Counted from the first letter of the stretch, positions 25,809 through 35,871 are shown. The stretch: 64,000 bases of DNA from an uncultured Flavobacteriaceae bacterium (GCA_947502635.1 CANNAN010000002.1:496001-560000), one strand, 5' to 3'. Notes: generated by a model from the letters alone, not told the origin. A program made the numbers and translations.

Positions 25809-26486
25809 TTAAGCTATTGCCATGGTAGCGATACTTATTTTTATGTTTTTTGCTTGATTTAACACTGCGATACAAGCTTCTAAAGTGGCACCAGTAGTGA
25901 TAATGTCGTCTACTAACAGAATATGTTTGTTCTCAATAGATTTAGAATTAACAAGTGTAAATAATTCGTCACTATCATTCCAACGTGCTAATCGTTTTTT
26001 ATTCACTTGCGATTTAGAAGCGGTTACTTTTAAGAGCGCATCAGCTTTATAATCTATTTTTAAAGCTTCAGCAATTTGTTGACCAAATTTTGAAGTTTGA
26101 TTAAAACCTCTTTTTTTTAGTTTCTTTTTATGAAGTGGTACAGGAATTACCATGTCAATAGATTTATAAGATGTTATATTTTTTAATTCAGCTCCTAACC
26201 AGTCCCCTAGTAAAAAACCAATATTTTCATAACCTTTATATTTTAATCCATGAATTAATTGTTGAACAATTCCTTTTTTTTCAAATCGAAAAAGAGCCGT
26301 TCCGTTTTCAATTTTTGCACGCCCATAAAGTACTTTTTTAACTGTATCATCATTGTCAAAATGAAAATTTGTAATGGGCAAATTATGTCGGCAATCTATA
26401 CAAATCGTTTTTTCATTATCATTTAACAAATTAAGGCATGCGTAACATACTTTAGGAAAGAATAGGTTGACTATTGGTTTGAACAT
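25809..26486 (-). CDS. comF: ComF-family phosphoribosyltransferase-like protein
   Basis: 225 residues. An N-terminal zinc-ribbon-like part has two Cys pairs (CYAC and CIDC at ~15-35). The phosphoribosyltransferase domain shows the PRPP-binding motif HILLVDDIITTGATLEACI and KKRGFNQTSKFGQQIAEAL. ComF proteins are needed for DNA uptake in competent bacteria and are linked to replication restart, but the molecular role is not settled. The gene stands alone, 58 bases upstream of the Ig-like lipoprotein gene on the same strand. Confidence 0.93.
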   Translation of the reverse strand: MFKPIVNLFFPKVCYACLNLLNDNEKTICIDCRHNLPITNFHFDNDDTVKKVLYGRAKIENGTALFRFEKKGIVQQLIHGLKYKGYENIGFLLGDWLGAELKNITSYKSIDMVIPVPLHKKKLKKRGFNQTSKFGQQIAEALKIDYKADALLKVTASKSQVNKKRLARWNDSDELFTLVNSKSIENKHILLVDDIITTGATLEACIAVLNQAKNIKISIATMAIA

Positions 26487-26967
26487 TTATTTAAAAATAT
26501 TATGCTTTGTAAACTTAATTAAAAAATAATCAATAAAAGCCTTATTGTCTTGAAGGGGCTCTAACTAGGCAATAATGTTATAGATTTTTTCTGAATTTAG
26601 TTTTAAATAAAATGTTTTGTGATTTAAAAACGGACTGTTATTTATCTGTCAAACTCTCAATAATATTCATAATAATTTGAAAAATTATTATTTTTTACAA
26701 TGACTTTGTAAGAATATACTAATTATTATGTTAAGTTTTTTACAAGTTAATAAACGGATAAAAATGTATTTCATCGATATGTGTTGTTTTTGTAAAGTTT
26801 TTATCTAGTTGATAATCAGTGTAAAATATGCGTTTGTTTAAAGCTTTGTAAATAAATTCTTAATACCTGAAAGTGACGTGTTTTTATTAGATAAAAATAC
26901 AATTGTTAAGCACTAACTAAAGGCATTAATAATAAAATTTAAACCAAACTATTTAAACTAAAAGATT
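26487..26967. other. Long AT-rich intergenic region upstream of the GH86 gene
   Basis: 481 bases, no supported ORF. It holds two small AT-only inverted repeats, 26671-26689 (8-base arms) and 26881-26897 (TTTTTAT/ATAAAAA around TAG). The latter lies about 70 bases before the GH86 start and could be an operator. No clear TAnnTTTG box. Confidence 0.5.
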
Positions 26968-29900
26968 ATGAAACACATTATTGAAAAAATGATTAAAAAA
27001 CTATTACTATTATTTGTATTTCTCCTACTTACAGTAGAATTATCTTACGCTCAGAATATTAAAGTTGATGTAAATTTAAACATCAAACATTCTGTTGAAG
27101 GTGTCTCTGATTTTGGAAGAGACAGGCATATGACGGTACACGCAACACCTACGGAGACTGATTGGGTAGGTGACGAAGACAAATTAGATTATCTAATTAA
27201 TGATCTAGATGTTTATTTTGGTAGAGATAATGGATCTGCAACCTGGAAATTCAGAGATACACCCGAAGACCCAAATAGGGCAGCAAAACCAGATATTAGT
27301 GGGATGCAAGAAAGGGCCGATTATCTCAAAAATATTTATGACGGTGAGGTTTTGGCGCATCAATATGAAAACAAAGGTGCTATGATAATGGGAACCAATC
27401 CATTACCAACCTATCCTACTTTGAACTGGTTTGATGCTGGTAGTACATGGCATGGATGGCAACCTCAAACGGTAGAGACTTCTGCAGAATGGGTGACAGA
27501 ATATTTAGATCGTTATTTCAAAAAAAATAATGGAGAATCTGGAGAACCTTTACCAGCATATTGGGAAGTTATTAACGAACCTGATATGTTAATGATGACT
27601 GGACAAATGATGTGTACTAGCCAAGAAAAAATATGGGAGTACCACAATTTAGTAGCTGCTAGCGTAAAACAACGTATGGGAGCAAAAGCCCCGAAAATTG
27701 GCGGCATGACTTGGGGGCTTCATGATTTGTACTTACCAGATGGTCTAAGTAGGTTCGCTGAAAACCATTATGACCAATGGTTAACCGCAGAATCCTTTCC
27801 TATATATCACGCCATGATTGATTCTGATGTAAACACTTCTAGAGCACAAAATTGGTACCAATGGGATGTTATGTGGCAAGGGTTTATTGATAACTGTGGA
27901 GTAAACATGGACTTTTATGGAGTTCATATATACGATTGGCCAGATATTGCAGGCAAAAACAATGGTGTTTTGCGTACAGGAGGTCAAGTTGAAGCGACTC
28001 TCGATATGCTAGAATGGTATGATAACTTTAAATTTTCGGCAAAAAAGGATATTGTGATTTCTGAATTTGGAGCAGTTTCATCAGCTTTAGACAATATAAG
28101 TTACGAGCGTAGGGCTTGGGAAAATTTACGTCCGTTTAACGCTATGTTTATGCAGTTTTTAGAAAGACCTTCTCATATCGTTCTTTCCATGCCTTTCTGC
28201 CCAATAAAAGCAGAATGGGGTGATATTAGGGATGCTAACGGTAACTTGATAAAAAGATATCAAGCGACTCTAATGGATAAAGATACCAATGGAGATTGGC
28301 AATGGAACGATTTTATCTTATTCTATGAATTATGGAAAGATGTTGATGGTACTCGTATTGATACAAAGTCGAACAATTTAGATATTATGGTTGATGCCTA
28401 TACTAAAGACAATCATGTTTATTTAATACTTAACAATCTGAAGTTTGATGAACAAACCTTGGACTTAACTTTATTTGATGATTATACAAACGCCATCACT
28501 AGCGTAAAAATGAACCATCTATTTTTAGATATTTCTAAAGGAATACAGGGAGAAGCCGTTATGGATGAACGGACATTTAATACAGCACCTGGTTCTATTA
28601 AAATTGCTGGAGAAGGCACTATAATTTTAGATTATACATTTGAAAATCCAGTGACGATAGACCAAACTAGTGATGAGAAAAAATTTATGGGAGACAGACT
28701 GGGAGTAGGTTCTACAGCCATAGGAGGAGACAAATTTCGAAAGACGGTTGCAGGGCGTACACCCTTAAACGCAATGGTAAACAACGTTGTTGTTCCAGCA
28801 AAAGGAGAAGCTGTATTGCGTATTGGAGCCAGATGTTGGGAAAGTGCGTATCAACCATCAAGTATAACTATTAACGGAAACGCTTTAACCCTTCCTGCTA
28901 AAGAAGATTGGAGAGGGGAAGTTCAGGATTCTAGAAACGTTGTATTCCATGTGTTTGAAGTGGATGTTCCTTTAAGTTTTCTGCAACAAAACAATACTAT
29001 AACTTGCCAGGTCGATGGAAATAGTGTTGAGTACACAACAGTAATGCTTCAAGTATTCGATTTTAGTAAAACACCAAAACGTTCTGAGGAGATCGCTCCA
29101 ATTTCAGTTGCAGCATTATCAATTGACGAATCTACATTAGGTATTATGGTTGGAAATTCAAAAGCATTAACTGCAACGATTGCTCCAGAAGATGCAAGTA
29201 ATAAAAGCATCACTTGGTCATCTGCAGATGAAGCTATTGCAACTGTGGATGAATTTGGTATAGTAACGGGGGTGTCTATTGGATCTACAACCATAACTGC
29301 AACATCTGTTGATGGAAGTTTTACAGATAACACTACAACTAATGTCGCTGCCTTTTCTGCTACCTCTGTCACAGGTATTTCAATTGATGAAGGTAATAAT
29401 ACCAATGTCACATATTATATCACCACACCACTTCACGCCAATATTCTTCCAATAGATGCTACTGAACAAAATGTTGTTTGGTCATCATCAAACCCAGACA
29501 ATGTCGAGGTTGACCCAAATACAGGAAAAGTAGTTGGGAAAATAATTAATAGTTCTGCAACCATTACAGCGACACTAACAGACCCTAATAATGGTAATTC
29601 GATACATACAACAAGCATCCTGGTAACTGTAGATGCACCAGCTAATTTTATAGCTGCAAGCGGTATTGAAGTTTCTCCAGTGAATCGTACACTAACAGCA
29701 GCAGGTGAAGAATTTCAAGTCAGTGCAAATGTTTTACCGTCTAATGCTACCGTTAAAACATACACATGGTCATCTAACGACACTAATGTAGCAACGGTTA
29801 GTGAATCTGGACTTGTTACAGCGATAGCAAACGGAAATGCACAGATAATAGCGACATCTACAGAAGGTGGTTATACTTCTATCTGTAATTTAACTGTAGC

Positions 29901-30618
29901 TATTAATAATGGTGGTGGGAATACCTTAATCATTGAAGCTGAAACTTTCGATAGAACAGAAGGCACATATGTAGATGGTCATGTTCCTAGCCCTTATGGA
30001 GTAAATAGAGAAACTATGAGTATTAATTGGGTTAACTCAGGTGATTGGGCAGAGTATGATATTAATGTACTAGCTGCAGGGAATTATAATATTGTATATT
30101 TTATCTCTACCCCATCAGACAATGCTCAAATACAAATCTATGTTGATAATATTCTTATTTCAACAGATAATGTTTCTAATAATGGAGCTTGGGATACTTA
30201 TGGTCCGTTAACAGCATTAAATCCTGTAACCTTAACAGCTGGAGCACACACTATAAGAATAGTGGCTTCTGGTAGTAATGCATGGCAATGGAATTTAGAT
30301 CGTATTGAATTACAAGAAAACTCTTTGACTTTGAGGACTTCGAAGGTTTTGAATGTAAATGAACCTGATATAAGCATTTCCAGTGCGTATATTTACCCCA
30401 ACCCTGTTGAAAATGTATTAACCATTAATGGAGAAAACTTAAACGGATCTTACGATATGAAAATTTTCAACCTAAATGGAGGCATTGTAAAGAAATCAAA
30501 AATTAATGGTTTCCCTAGCACCATTGATATTGACAATCTGCAAGATGGATTCTATTTGTTAAGTATTAGTAACTCTAATACTAAAAGAATCTTCAAAGTA
30601 GTTAAAATGACTAAATAA
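26968..30618 (+). CDS. Secreted GH86-type beta-agarase/porphyranase with Ig-like domains, CBM6 and T9SS tail
   Basis: 1216 residues. Signal peptide 1-28 (SYAQ). Catalytic region ~30-560 has the GH86 opening (VNLNIKHSVEGVSDFGRDR, then MTVHATPTETDW), YWEVINEPD with probable acid/base E204, DFYGVHIYDWPDI, and ISEFGAV with probable nucleophile E366. A beta-sandwich follows to ~700, then three Big_2-like Ig domains (~705-985, each with a TWSS-type or VWSS core), a CBM6 (~990-1125: LIIEAETFD, NWVNSGDWAEYDINV, AWQWNLDRIEL) and a T9SS type A sorting domain (~1140-1216: YIYPNPVENVLTI). Such enzymes cut agarose or porphyran from red algae. It is exported by T9SS and probably surface attached. No SusC/D or other agarolytic genes adjoin it. 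Confidence 0.85.
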   Translation: MKHIIEKMIKKLLLLFVFLLLTVELSYAQNIKVDVNLNIKHSVEGVSDFGRDRHMTVHATPTETDWVGDEDKLDYLINDLDVYFGRDNGSATWKFRDTPEDPNRAAKPDISGMQERADYLKNIYDGEVLAHQYENKGAMIMGTNPLPTYPTLNWFDAGSTWHGWQPQTVETSAEWVTEYLDRYFKKNNGESGEPLPAYWEVINEPDMLMMTGQMMCTSQEKIWEYHNLVAASVKQRMGAKAPKIGGMTWGLHDLYLPDGLSRFAENHYDQWLTAESFPIYHAMIDSDVNTSRAQNWYQWDVMWQGFIDNCGVNMDFYGVHIYDWPDIAGKNNGVLRTGGQVEATLDMLEWYDNFKFSAKKDIVISEFGAVSSALDNISYERRAWENLRPFNAMFMQFLERPSHIVLSMPFCPIKAEWGDIRDANGNLIKRYQATLMDKDTNGDWQWNDFILFYELWKDVDGTRIDTKSNNLDIMVDAYTKDNHVYLILNNLKFDEQTLDLTLFDDYTNAITSVKMNHLFLDISKGIQGEAVMDERTFNTAPGSIKIAGEGTIILDYTFENPVTIDQTSDEKKFMGDRLGVGSTAIGGDKFRKTVAGRTPLNAMVNNVVVPAKGEAVLRIGARCWESAYQPSSITINGNALTLPAKEDWRGEVQDSRNVVFHVFEVDVPLSFLQQNNTITCQVDGNSVEYTTVMLQVFDFSKTPKRSEEIAPISVAALSIDESTLGIMVGNSKALTATIAPEDASNKSITWSSADEAIATVDEFGIVTGVSIGSTTITATSVDGSFTDNTTTNVAAFSATSVTGISIDEGNNTNVTYYITTPLHANILPIDATEQNVVWSSSNPDNVEVDPNTGKVVGKIINSSATITATLTDPNNGNSIHTTSILVTVDAPANFIAASGIEVSPVNRTLTAAGEEFQVSANVLPSNATVKTYTWSSNDTNVATVSESGLVTAIANGNAQIIATSTEGGYTSICNLTVAINNGGGNTLIIEAETFDRTEGTYVDGHVPSPYGVNRETMSINWVNSGDWAEYDINVLAAGNYNIVYFISTPSDNAQIQIYVDNILISTDNVSNNGAWDTYGPLTALNPVTLTAGAHTIRIVASGSNAWQWNLDRIELQENSLTLRTSKVLNVNEPDISISSAYIYPNPVENVLTINGENLNGSYDMKIFNLNGGIVKKSKINGFPSTIDIDNLQDGFYLLSISNSNTKRIFKVVKMTK

Positions 30619-30679
30619 ATCTATTTCCTATAGATTATAATATAAGGCTTAATAAACAAATAGCCTTCATGTTAAAATG

Positions 30680-30720
30680 ACCCTCTAAGTGCTAAATTCA
30701 TAGCATTTAGAGGGTTTATT
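30680..30720 (+). terminator. Terminator after the GH86 gene
   Basis: A 15-base stem (30680-30694 with 30701-30715, one G-U-type mismatch) with a 6-base loop, followed by a T-rich tail. Confidence 0.75.
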
Positions 30721-30786
30721 ATTGTGTGCCTTTAAATAATATTCTTAGTTAAGAATTTGGGCTGGCAGGGAGAGAAGGATGAACAA

Positions 30787-30816
30787 CGAGAAATCTTATA
30801 AATTTATGCGATGTTT
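30787..30816. repeat. Possible decayed copy of the intergenic inverted repeat
   Basis: CGAGAAATCTTATAAATTTA followed by TGCGATGTTT shares the inner GAGAAATC and ATTTATGCGAT motifs with copies 1 and 2 but lacks clear GTCAT ends. The rest of 30721-31008 shows only the glyS -7-like box. Confidence 0.35.
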
Positions 30817-30996
30817 TAAAACTAAAATTATACCAAATCTACTTTGGTAGATTACTACATATATCTATCAAAATATCACAACTCAGTTTCTTCCTTTACA
30901 ATACTTATTCTAAAGAGTATAAAATTAATATCTAAAAAAAAATGCATATCCATTGTTATTTTTTAATAAACAAGATGTTAGTTTGAAGCGGTTTTT

Positions 30997-31004
30997 TATT
31001 TTTG
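30997..31004 (+). promoter_or_regulatory. -7-like box directly before glyS
   Basis: TATTTTTG (TAnnTTTG) ends 4 bases before the ATG. If it is the promoter, glyS would be leaderless or start internally. Confidence 0.35.
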
Positions 31005-31008
31005 CACC

Positions 31009-32550
31009 ATGGCAAATCAAGACGATCAATTTAAGAAGGTTATTTCGCATGCAAAAGAGTACGGTTATGTATTTCAAAGTAGCGAAATTTATGATGGATT
31101 AAGTGCAGTTTACGACTACGCGCAGAATGGTGCAGAGTTAAAGAAAAACATACGCGACTACTGGTGGAAAGCGATGGTGCAAATGAATGAAAATATTGTA
31201 GGCATTGATGCCGCCATTTTTATGCATCCCACCACATGGAAAGCGTCTGGTCACGTAGATGCATTCAATGATCCGCTTATTGATAATAAAGATTCTAAAA
31301 AAAGATATCGTGCCGATGTTTTAGTTGAAGATTTTAGAGAAAAAATATCTGAAAAAATAGAAAAAGATATTACCAAAGCAAAAAAGCGTTTTGGAGATAC
31401 TTTTGATGAACAACAATTTAGAGAAACCAATCCAAATGTAGTGCGTCGTCAAAAACAAATTGATGAAATTACAGAACAGTTAACTAAAGTCCAAGAAGAA
31501 GGAGATTTAGAAGCTTTTAAGCAATTAATAGTAGATTTAGGGATAACATGCCCTGTTTCAGGAAGTAAAAACTGGACGGATGTTAAGCAGTTTAACTTAA
31601 TGTTTGGTACTAAACTTGGTGCCTCAGCAGAATCAGCGATGGATTTATATTTACGCCCTGAAACCGCACAAGGTATTTTTGTGAACTTTTTAAATGTTCA
31701 GAAAACAGGACGTATGAAGATTCCATTTGGAATTGCACAAACAGGAAAAGCTTTTAGAAATGAAATTGTAGCAAGACAGTTTATTTTTAGAATGCGTGAA
31801 TTTGAACAAATGGAGATGCAGTTTTTCATAAAACCTGGGACTCAAAAAGAATGGTATGAGCATTGGAAAGAAATGAGAATGAAGTGGCACTTGTCTTTAG
31901 GTATGGGAGCCAATAATTATCGTTTTCACGATCATGAAAAACTAGCACACTATGCAGATGCTGCTGCCGATATTGAGTTTAAGTTTCCATTCGGTTTTAA
32001 AGAATTAGAAGGTATCCACTCACGTACAGATTTCGATTTAAAAGCACATGAAAAGCATTCAGGAAAGAAATTACAGTATTTCGATCACGAAGCTAATGCG
32101 AGTTATACACCATACGTTTTAGAAACGTCTATTGGTTTAGATAGAATGTTTTTAGCCGTATTTTCTAATTCGTTACAAGAAGAAGCCTTAGAGAATGGAA
32201 CGACACGTACTGTTTTGAAATTGCCAAGTGTTTTAGCGCCAGTAAAAGCAGCTATCTTGCCCTTGGTTAAAAAAGATGGATTGCCAGAAGTAGCTCGTAA
32301 AATTGTAGATGATTTGAAATGGGATTTTAATGTGATTTATGATGAAAAAGATGCTGTTGGTAGACGTTATAGAAGGCAAGATGCCAATGGTACACCTTTT
32401 TGTATCACAGTAGATCACGATACTTTAGAAGATAATACGGTGACCATTCGACATAGAGATACTATGGAGCAAGAACGTGTTAAAATTGAAGATTTAGGAA
32501 GGATTATTAAACAAGAAGTAGATGTACGCTCTTGGTTAATGAAAATGTAA
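31009..32550 (+). CDS. glyS: Glycyl-tRNA synthetase (class II, single-chain dimer type)
   Basis: 513 residues of the single-chain alpha2 form, not the bacterial alpha2-beta2 form. Motif 2 region is FGIAQTGKAFRNEI, followed by RMREFEQMEMQFFI, and motif 3 is YVLETSIGLDRMFLA. The C-terminal anticodon domain ends with VTIRHRDTMEQERV. Charges tRNA-Gly. The N-terminal start is MANQDDQFKKVISHAKEYGYV, typical for Bacteroidota. Monocistronic by spacing. Confidence 0.96.
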   Translation: MANQDDQFKKVISHAKEYGYVFQSSEIYDGLSAVYDYAQNGAELKKNIRDYWWKAMVQMNENIVGIDAAIFMHPTTWKASGHVDAFNDPLIDNKDSKKRYRADVLVEDFREKISEKIEKDITKAKKRFGDTFDEQQFRETNPNVVRRQKQIDEITEQLTKVQEEGDLEAFKQLIVDLGITCPVSGSKNWTDVKQFNLMFGTKLGASAESAMDLYLRPETAQGIFVNFLNVQKTGRMKIPFGIAQTGKAFRNEIVARQFIFRMREFEQMEMQFFIKPGTQKEWYEHWKEMRMKWHLSLGMGANNYRFHDHEKLAHYADAAADIEFKFPFGFKELEGIHSRTDFDLKAHEKHSGKKLQYFDHEANASYTPYVLETSIGLDRMFLAVFSNSLQEEALENGTTRTVLKLPSVLAPVKAAILPLVKKDGLPEVARKIVDDLKWDFNVIYDEKDAVGRRYRRQDANGTPFCITVDHDTLEDNTVTIRHRDTMEQERVKIEDLGRIIKQEVDVRSWLMKM

Positions 32551-32699
32551 AATACTAAAGTGCTTCATGCTAAACTCGTTTCAGTATCTTATAAAATATA
32601 AAAAGGTCTAAAAATCAGCTTAATATCATATTGATGTCTATCTTATAGATAAACGGTTTCGATAAGTATATATCATTAATAGTAATAAATGATATATAC

Positions 32700-33035
32700 T
32701 TAAAAATTATCTGTTTTTTCAAGAACTATTGATACTGAAAACAGTTTTCTTTCAATAGAAAATTTTATTTTTTTATTGTTTAATCTAGATTTTACATAGT
32801 TAACAATTTTCTCATCTTCAGGTTTCACATCCAAAACATTAATTCTTTTGTCATCAGTTATTTTAAAAGTGATTTTTGTACGAACATTTTCTTCTATGAT
32901 AATGTTTGGATCTTCAAGGAGCGAAGCTATTTTTGATCTTAATTTTCGCTCTGGGTCATCATAATCTAACCCATTGCTAATAAATGGCGCATTAGAGTTT
33001 AAAGACAAAAGAAATAATAAGATAATTTTCTTCAT
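32700..33035 (-). CDS. Small secreted protein, TonB-C-like, function unknown
   Basis: 111 residues with an N-terminal signal (first ~18 residues). The rest (KIASLLEDPNIIIEENVRTK, ITDDKRINVLDVKPEDEKIV, YVKSRLNNKKIKF) has the beta-alpha-beta spacing of TonB C-terminal-like domains and resembles short exported proteins often annotated as hypothetical in Flavobacteriaceae. It has no operon partner. On the minus strand TATATTTG at 33072-33079 is a good -7 box, 36 bases before the ATG. Confidence 0.7.
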   Translation of the reverse strand: MKKIILLFLLSLNSNAPFISNGLDYDDPERKLRSKIASLLEDPNIIIEENVRTKITFKITDDKRINVLDVKPEDEKIVNYVKSRLNNKKIKFSIERKLFSVSIVLEKTDNF

Positions 33036-33381
33036 AGCAGGTTGGTTTTAAGGTTGATTTTAAGGGTGGTACAAATATATTTTTGAAAACCATTAATGCG
33101 TGTTACATCATGTTATTAGATTGTAATATTTTTGTGACTAACGTGTTAATTTAGATTACAAATGAGGTGTTTTGTATTCCTTTTTTAAGTTCAAAAACAC
33201 AAAAGCTTTACATTATTTTTTAGAATTTTTAAAAGTGTAAGAAGTAGAGTGTGGACAATTGGAATGTCTTGAAATAGTGTTGCTAGATGTCAAATTTTGA
33301 AGTTCATATAGCATGGCATAGTAAGATGGCAGAAATTAAGATCTACTTATCAAATAAATCAAATCATAAAGACCTTAGGTG
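33036..33381. other. Intergenic region with little recognisable content
   Basis: 346 bases between two minus-strand genes. Apart from the minus-strand -7-like box at 33072-33079 and a plus-strand TATTTTTG at 33127-33134 with no gene behind it, I see no ORF, hairpin or repeat. Confidence 0.5.
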
Positions 33382-33852
33382 TTATATACGTATTTGCCTA
33401 TTAATCTGCTGGTCTAAAGAAATAATAGATTCTGTTCTTAAAACACCAACAATGGTTTGAATTTTGTTATTTAATAATAGCATTAAATGGTTGTTATTGT
33501 AAGCGAGCATTTTGATAAAGATATTCCAGTCGCCAGTGGTGTAATGACATTCTAAGACTTCGGGAATTTTTTTTAAAGCTCTAATAACATCCTCAGTGTT
33601 TACAGCTTTTTCAAGATAAATACCAACAAAAGTCATGGTGGAATAACCTAGAACTTTAGCATCGATAATAAACTGAGAACCAGAAATGAGCTTAGATTTT
33701 TCTAATTTTCGTAGACGTTGATGAATAGCAGCGCCAGAAATGCCAACATTACGAGCAATCTCTAAAATAGGTGTTCTGGCATCTTCAGTTAATGCACGCA
33801 ATATTTTTTTATCGATCCCATCGATTATTACAGGCTTGTTTTTGGACTTCAT
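33382..33852 (-). CDS. Lrp/AsnC-family transcriptional regulator
   Basis: 156 residues: N-terminal winged helix-turn-helix (IDKKILRALTEDARTPILEI, NVGISGAAIHQRLRKL) and C-terminal RAM ligand-binding domain (TMTFVGIYLEKAVNTEDVIR, VLECHYTTGDWNIFIKM). The family senses amino acids. It lies 115 bases downstream of a saccharopine-dehydrogenase family gene on the same strand, so it may respond to lysine or a relative and control that gene; this is inferred. Confidence 0.93.
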   Translation of the reverse strand: MKSKNKPVIIDGIDKKILRALTEDARTPILEIARNVGISGAAIHQRLRKLEKSKLISGSQFIIDAKVLGYSTMTFVGIYLEKAVNTEDVIRALKKIPEVLECHYTTGDWNIFIKMLAYNNNHLMLLLNNKIQTIVGVLRTESIISLDQQINRQIRI

Positions 33853-33967
33853 TAGCTATATTTTAAAACATAAAAATAGCTATTTGATTTCAAATTGAAA
33901 CTATTTTTGTGTTTTAAGGGTTACTTGTGCCAATTTAAAGGTTAAATAGGTGTTACAGGTCTAAATT

Positions 33968-35332
33968 TTAATTGTTTAATGGGTTGTAACCTAAGTAAGG
34001 CACCTCTTTTTCATTAAAAGTAACACCAAAAGTTTCTAGTTCTTTTAAAATAGGTTCATAAACTTCTTTAGTAATAGGAATTTGCACACCTGGAGTTGTA
34101 ATTTTTTTGTTAAGAATTCCAAGTGTTGCTATAGCAACTGGTAAGCCGACTGTTTTTGCCATAGCTGTATAAGTTTGATCTTCTCCTAAAACAACCATAT
34201 TGGCATCTATCTGGTATTTTTTACCATCTTTTTCGTAACCGAATTTATGATACATAACAATCATATCCTTATCATGGGCATCAAGCGTCCAGCTATCCAT
34301 GAGTATTTTTTGAAGTATTTGAGCTGGGGTGGCTTTTTTAAGACCGACTCTTTTTTCAGAATTAAAAATGTCAAGCTCTGTAAGCTTATTCCAAACAATA
34401 TCATCCTGATCAATTTTAAGAGCATGCCTTAATTTTAATTCTACAGAGTCTGTAGGGCTATAGGTTAAAAAAGCATTTATAAAATCACGATAACTCATGT
34501 TTTCACTATCGTCTATTGTATAACTATCATCAGTCATTCCCAATATGACGAAAATATTCCAAGCGCGGCTAAAACCAATACGTCTCATGGTGCCCCTATA
34601 TAATGTTTTAACATTATCGAGTCCGTAAACACTTTGGTATTTTAGAGAATCTCTATTTGCATAAGCTTCAAAACGTCCAAAACCATCAATATCTAAAAAT
34701 TCAGTGCGTCTAAATAAACGATGATAAGGGATGTATTTATATGTGCCTTCCTGTAAAAACTTTGCAGCGCTACCTTGCCCTGCGGTTACAACATTCCGGG
34801 GATTCCAGGTGAATTTATAATTCCATAAGTTCGTATCACTCTCGGGAGCTACTAACCCGCCTGTAAATGATTCAAACAAGATTATTTGGCCACCATTGTT
34901 GCGTATACGATCTAAAACTTGCATTGCGCTCATATGGTCTATACCAGGATCTACACCAATTTCATTCATTAGTATGAGCCCTTTAGTTTTAGCATCTTCA
35001 TCTAAAGCTTGCATTTCTGGGCTTACGTATGATGCTGTAACCATATGTTTTTCATACAAAACACAATCTTTAGCAACTTCTATATGAAAACGCGCAGGTA
35101 GCATAGATACTACAATATCTGTGTTTTTTATAGCATCAATACGTGATGTTTCATCAAAAATATCTAATAGAATGGCTTTCGCATTTTTATGATTGCCAAT
35201 TAGTTTCTTTGCAGCATTAAGGTTTAAATCGCCAACAGTAATAAAAAGATTTTCGGAAGCCGATTTGTCTAACAAGTATTTTAGAAGACTAGAAGCCGAT
35301 TTTCCTGAACCAATGACTAAAATGTTTCGCAT
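33968..35332 (-). CDS. Saccharopine dehydrogenase family protein
   Basis: 454 residues. N-terminal Rossmann fold (ILVIGSGKSASSLLKYLLD), LLDIFDETSRIDAI, then VSMLPARFHIEVAKDC and LMNEIGVDPGIDHMSAM, all typical of saccharopine dehydrogenase (glutamate-forming) relatives and lysine 6-dehydrogenases. The likely reaction joins or splits saccharopine in lysine breakdown with NAD(P). The partner lysine-ketoglutarate reductase domain is not fused or adjacent. Monocistronic start; Lrp regulator follows. Confidence 0.9.
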   Translation of the reverse strand: MRNILVIGSGKSASSLLKYLLDKSASENLFITVGDLNLNAAKKLIGNHKNAKAILLDIFDETSRIDAIKNTDIVVSMLPARFHIEVAKDCVLYEKHMVTASYVSPEMQALDEDAKTKGLILMNEIGVDPGIDHMSAMQVLDRIRNNGGQIILFESFTGGLVAPESDTNLWNYKFTWNPRNVVTAGQGSAAKFLQEGTYKYIPYHRLFRRTEFLDIDGFGRFEAYANRDSLKYQSVYGLDNVKTLYRGTMRRIGFSRAWNIFVILGMTDDSYTIDDSENMSYRDFINAFLTYSPTDSVELKLRHALKIDQDDIVWNKLTELDIFNSEKRVGLKKATPAQILQKILMDSWTLDAHDKDMIVMYHKFGYEKDGKKYQIDANMVVLGEDQTYTAMAKTVGLPVAIATLGILNKKITTPGVQIPITKEVYEPILKELETFGVTFNEKEVPYLGYNPLNN

Positions 35333-35412
35333 AATAAGAATAGTTAACTAGTTTTGTGTTGACGAATTTAATCAATACAATAGATATTAATGGCTATTAC
35401 GAAATACATATT

Positions 35413-35811
35413 ATGAACAAAAAAATATTAATTACGGCATCAATTTTTGGATTATTGGCTGTTATTTTAGGAGCGTTTGGAGCCCATGCATTAAAAGAAT
35501 TAATTACAGTTAAGGCACAACAAACTTTCGAGACAGGTGTGAGATACCAGATGTATCATGCTATTTTACTATTATTTGTAGGAAGTACCATCCGCATTCA
35601 GCAAAAAATAAAGAAAGCTTTATATTATTTAATTGTATTGGGAATCATTTTATTTTCAGGATCTATTTATGGGTTGGCAACAAATTTGTTAACAACTTTT
35701 GATTTCAAAACCATTGGTTTTATAACTCCAATAGGTGGCTTGCTTCTAATTTTAGCATGGAGCATTATGATTATGGATTTCTTAAAAATAGAATCTAAAA
35801 ACGACAATTAA
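35413..35811 (+). CDS. DUF423 membrane protein
   Basis: 132 residues from the ATG at 35413 (MNKKILITASIFGLLAVILG). An upstream start at 35356 would add 19 residues that do not fit the family. Four hydrophobic helices and the DUF423 motifs GAFGAHALKE, TGVRYQMYHAILLL and TPIGGLLLILAW are visible. Inner-membrane, function unknown. It is 60 bases before pckA, on the same strand. Confidence 0.9.
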   Translation: MNKKILITASIFGLLAVILGAFGAHALKELITVKAQQTFETGVRYQMYHAILLLFVGSTIRIQQKIKKALYYLIVLGIILFSGSIYGLATNLLTTFDFKTIGFITPIGGLLLILAWSIMIMDFLKIESKNDN

Positions 35812-35837
35812 TAACGAAAAATTTAAAATAATTATCT

Positions 35838-35845
35838 TAATTTTG
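35838..35845 (+). promoter_or_regulatory. Candidate pckA promoter (-7 box)
   Basis: TAATTTTG fits TAnnTTTG, 27 bases before the pckA ATG. Confidence 0.4.
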
Positions 35846-35871
35846 TTCAATAAATAATTTTATAGCAAATT

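Noticed and set aside
26641-26700. Riboswitch or structured RNA upstream of the GH86 gene
   Set aside because: Only short AT-only hairpins; no conserved riboswitch core seen.
29049-29411. 120-residue ORF opposite the GH86 Ig-like domains
   Set aside because: Same reason: low-complexity antisense frame of a repeat-rich coding region.
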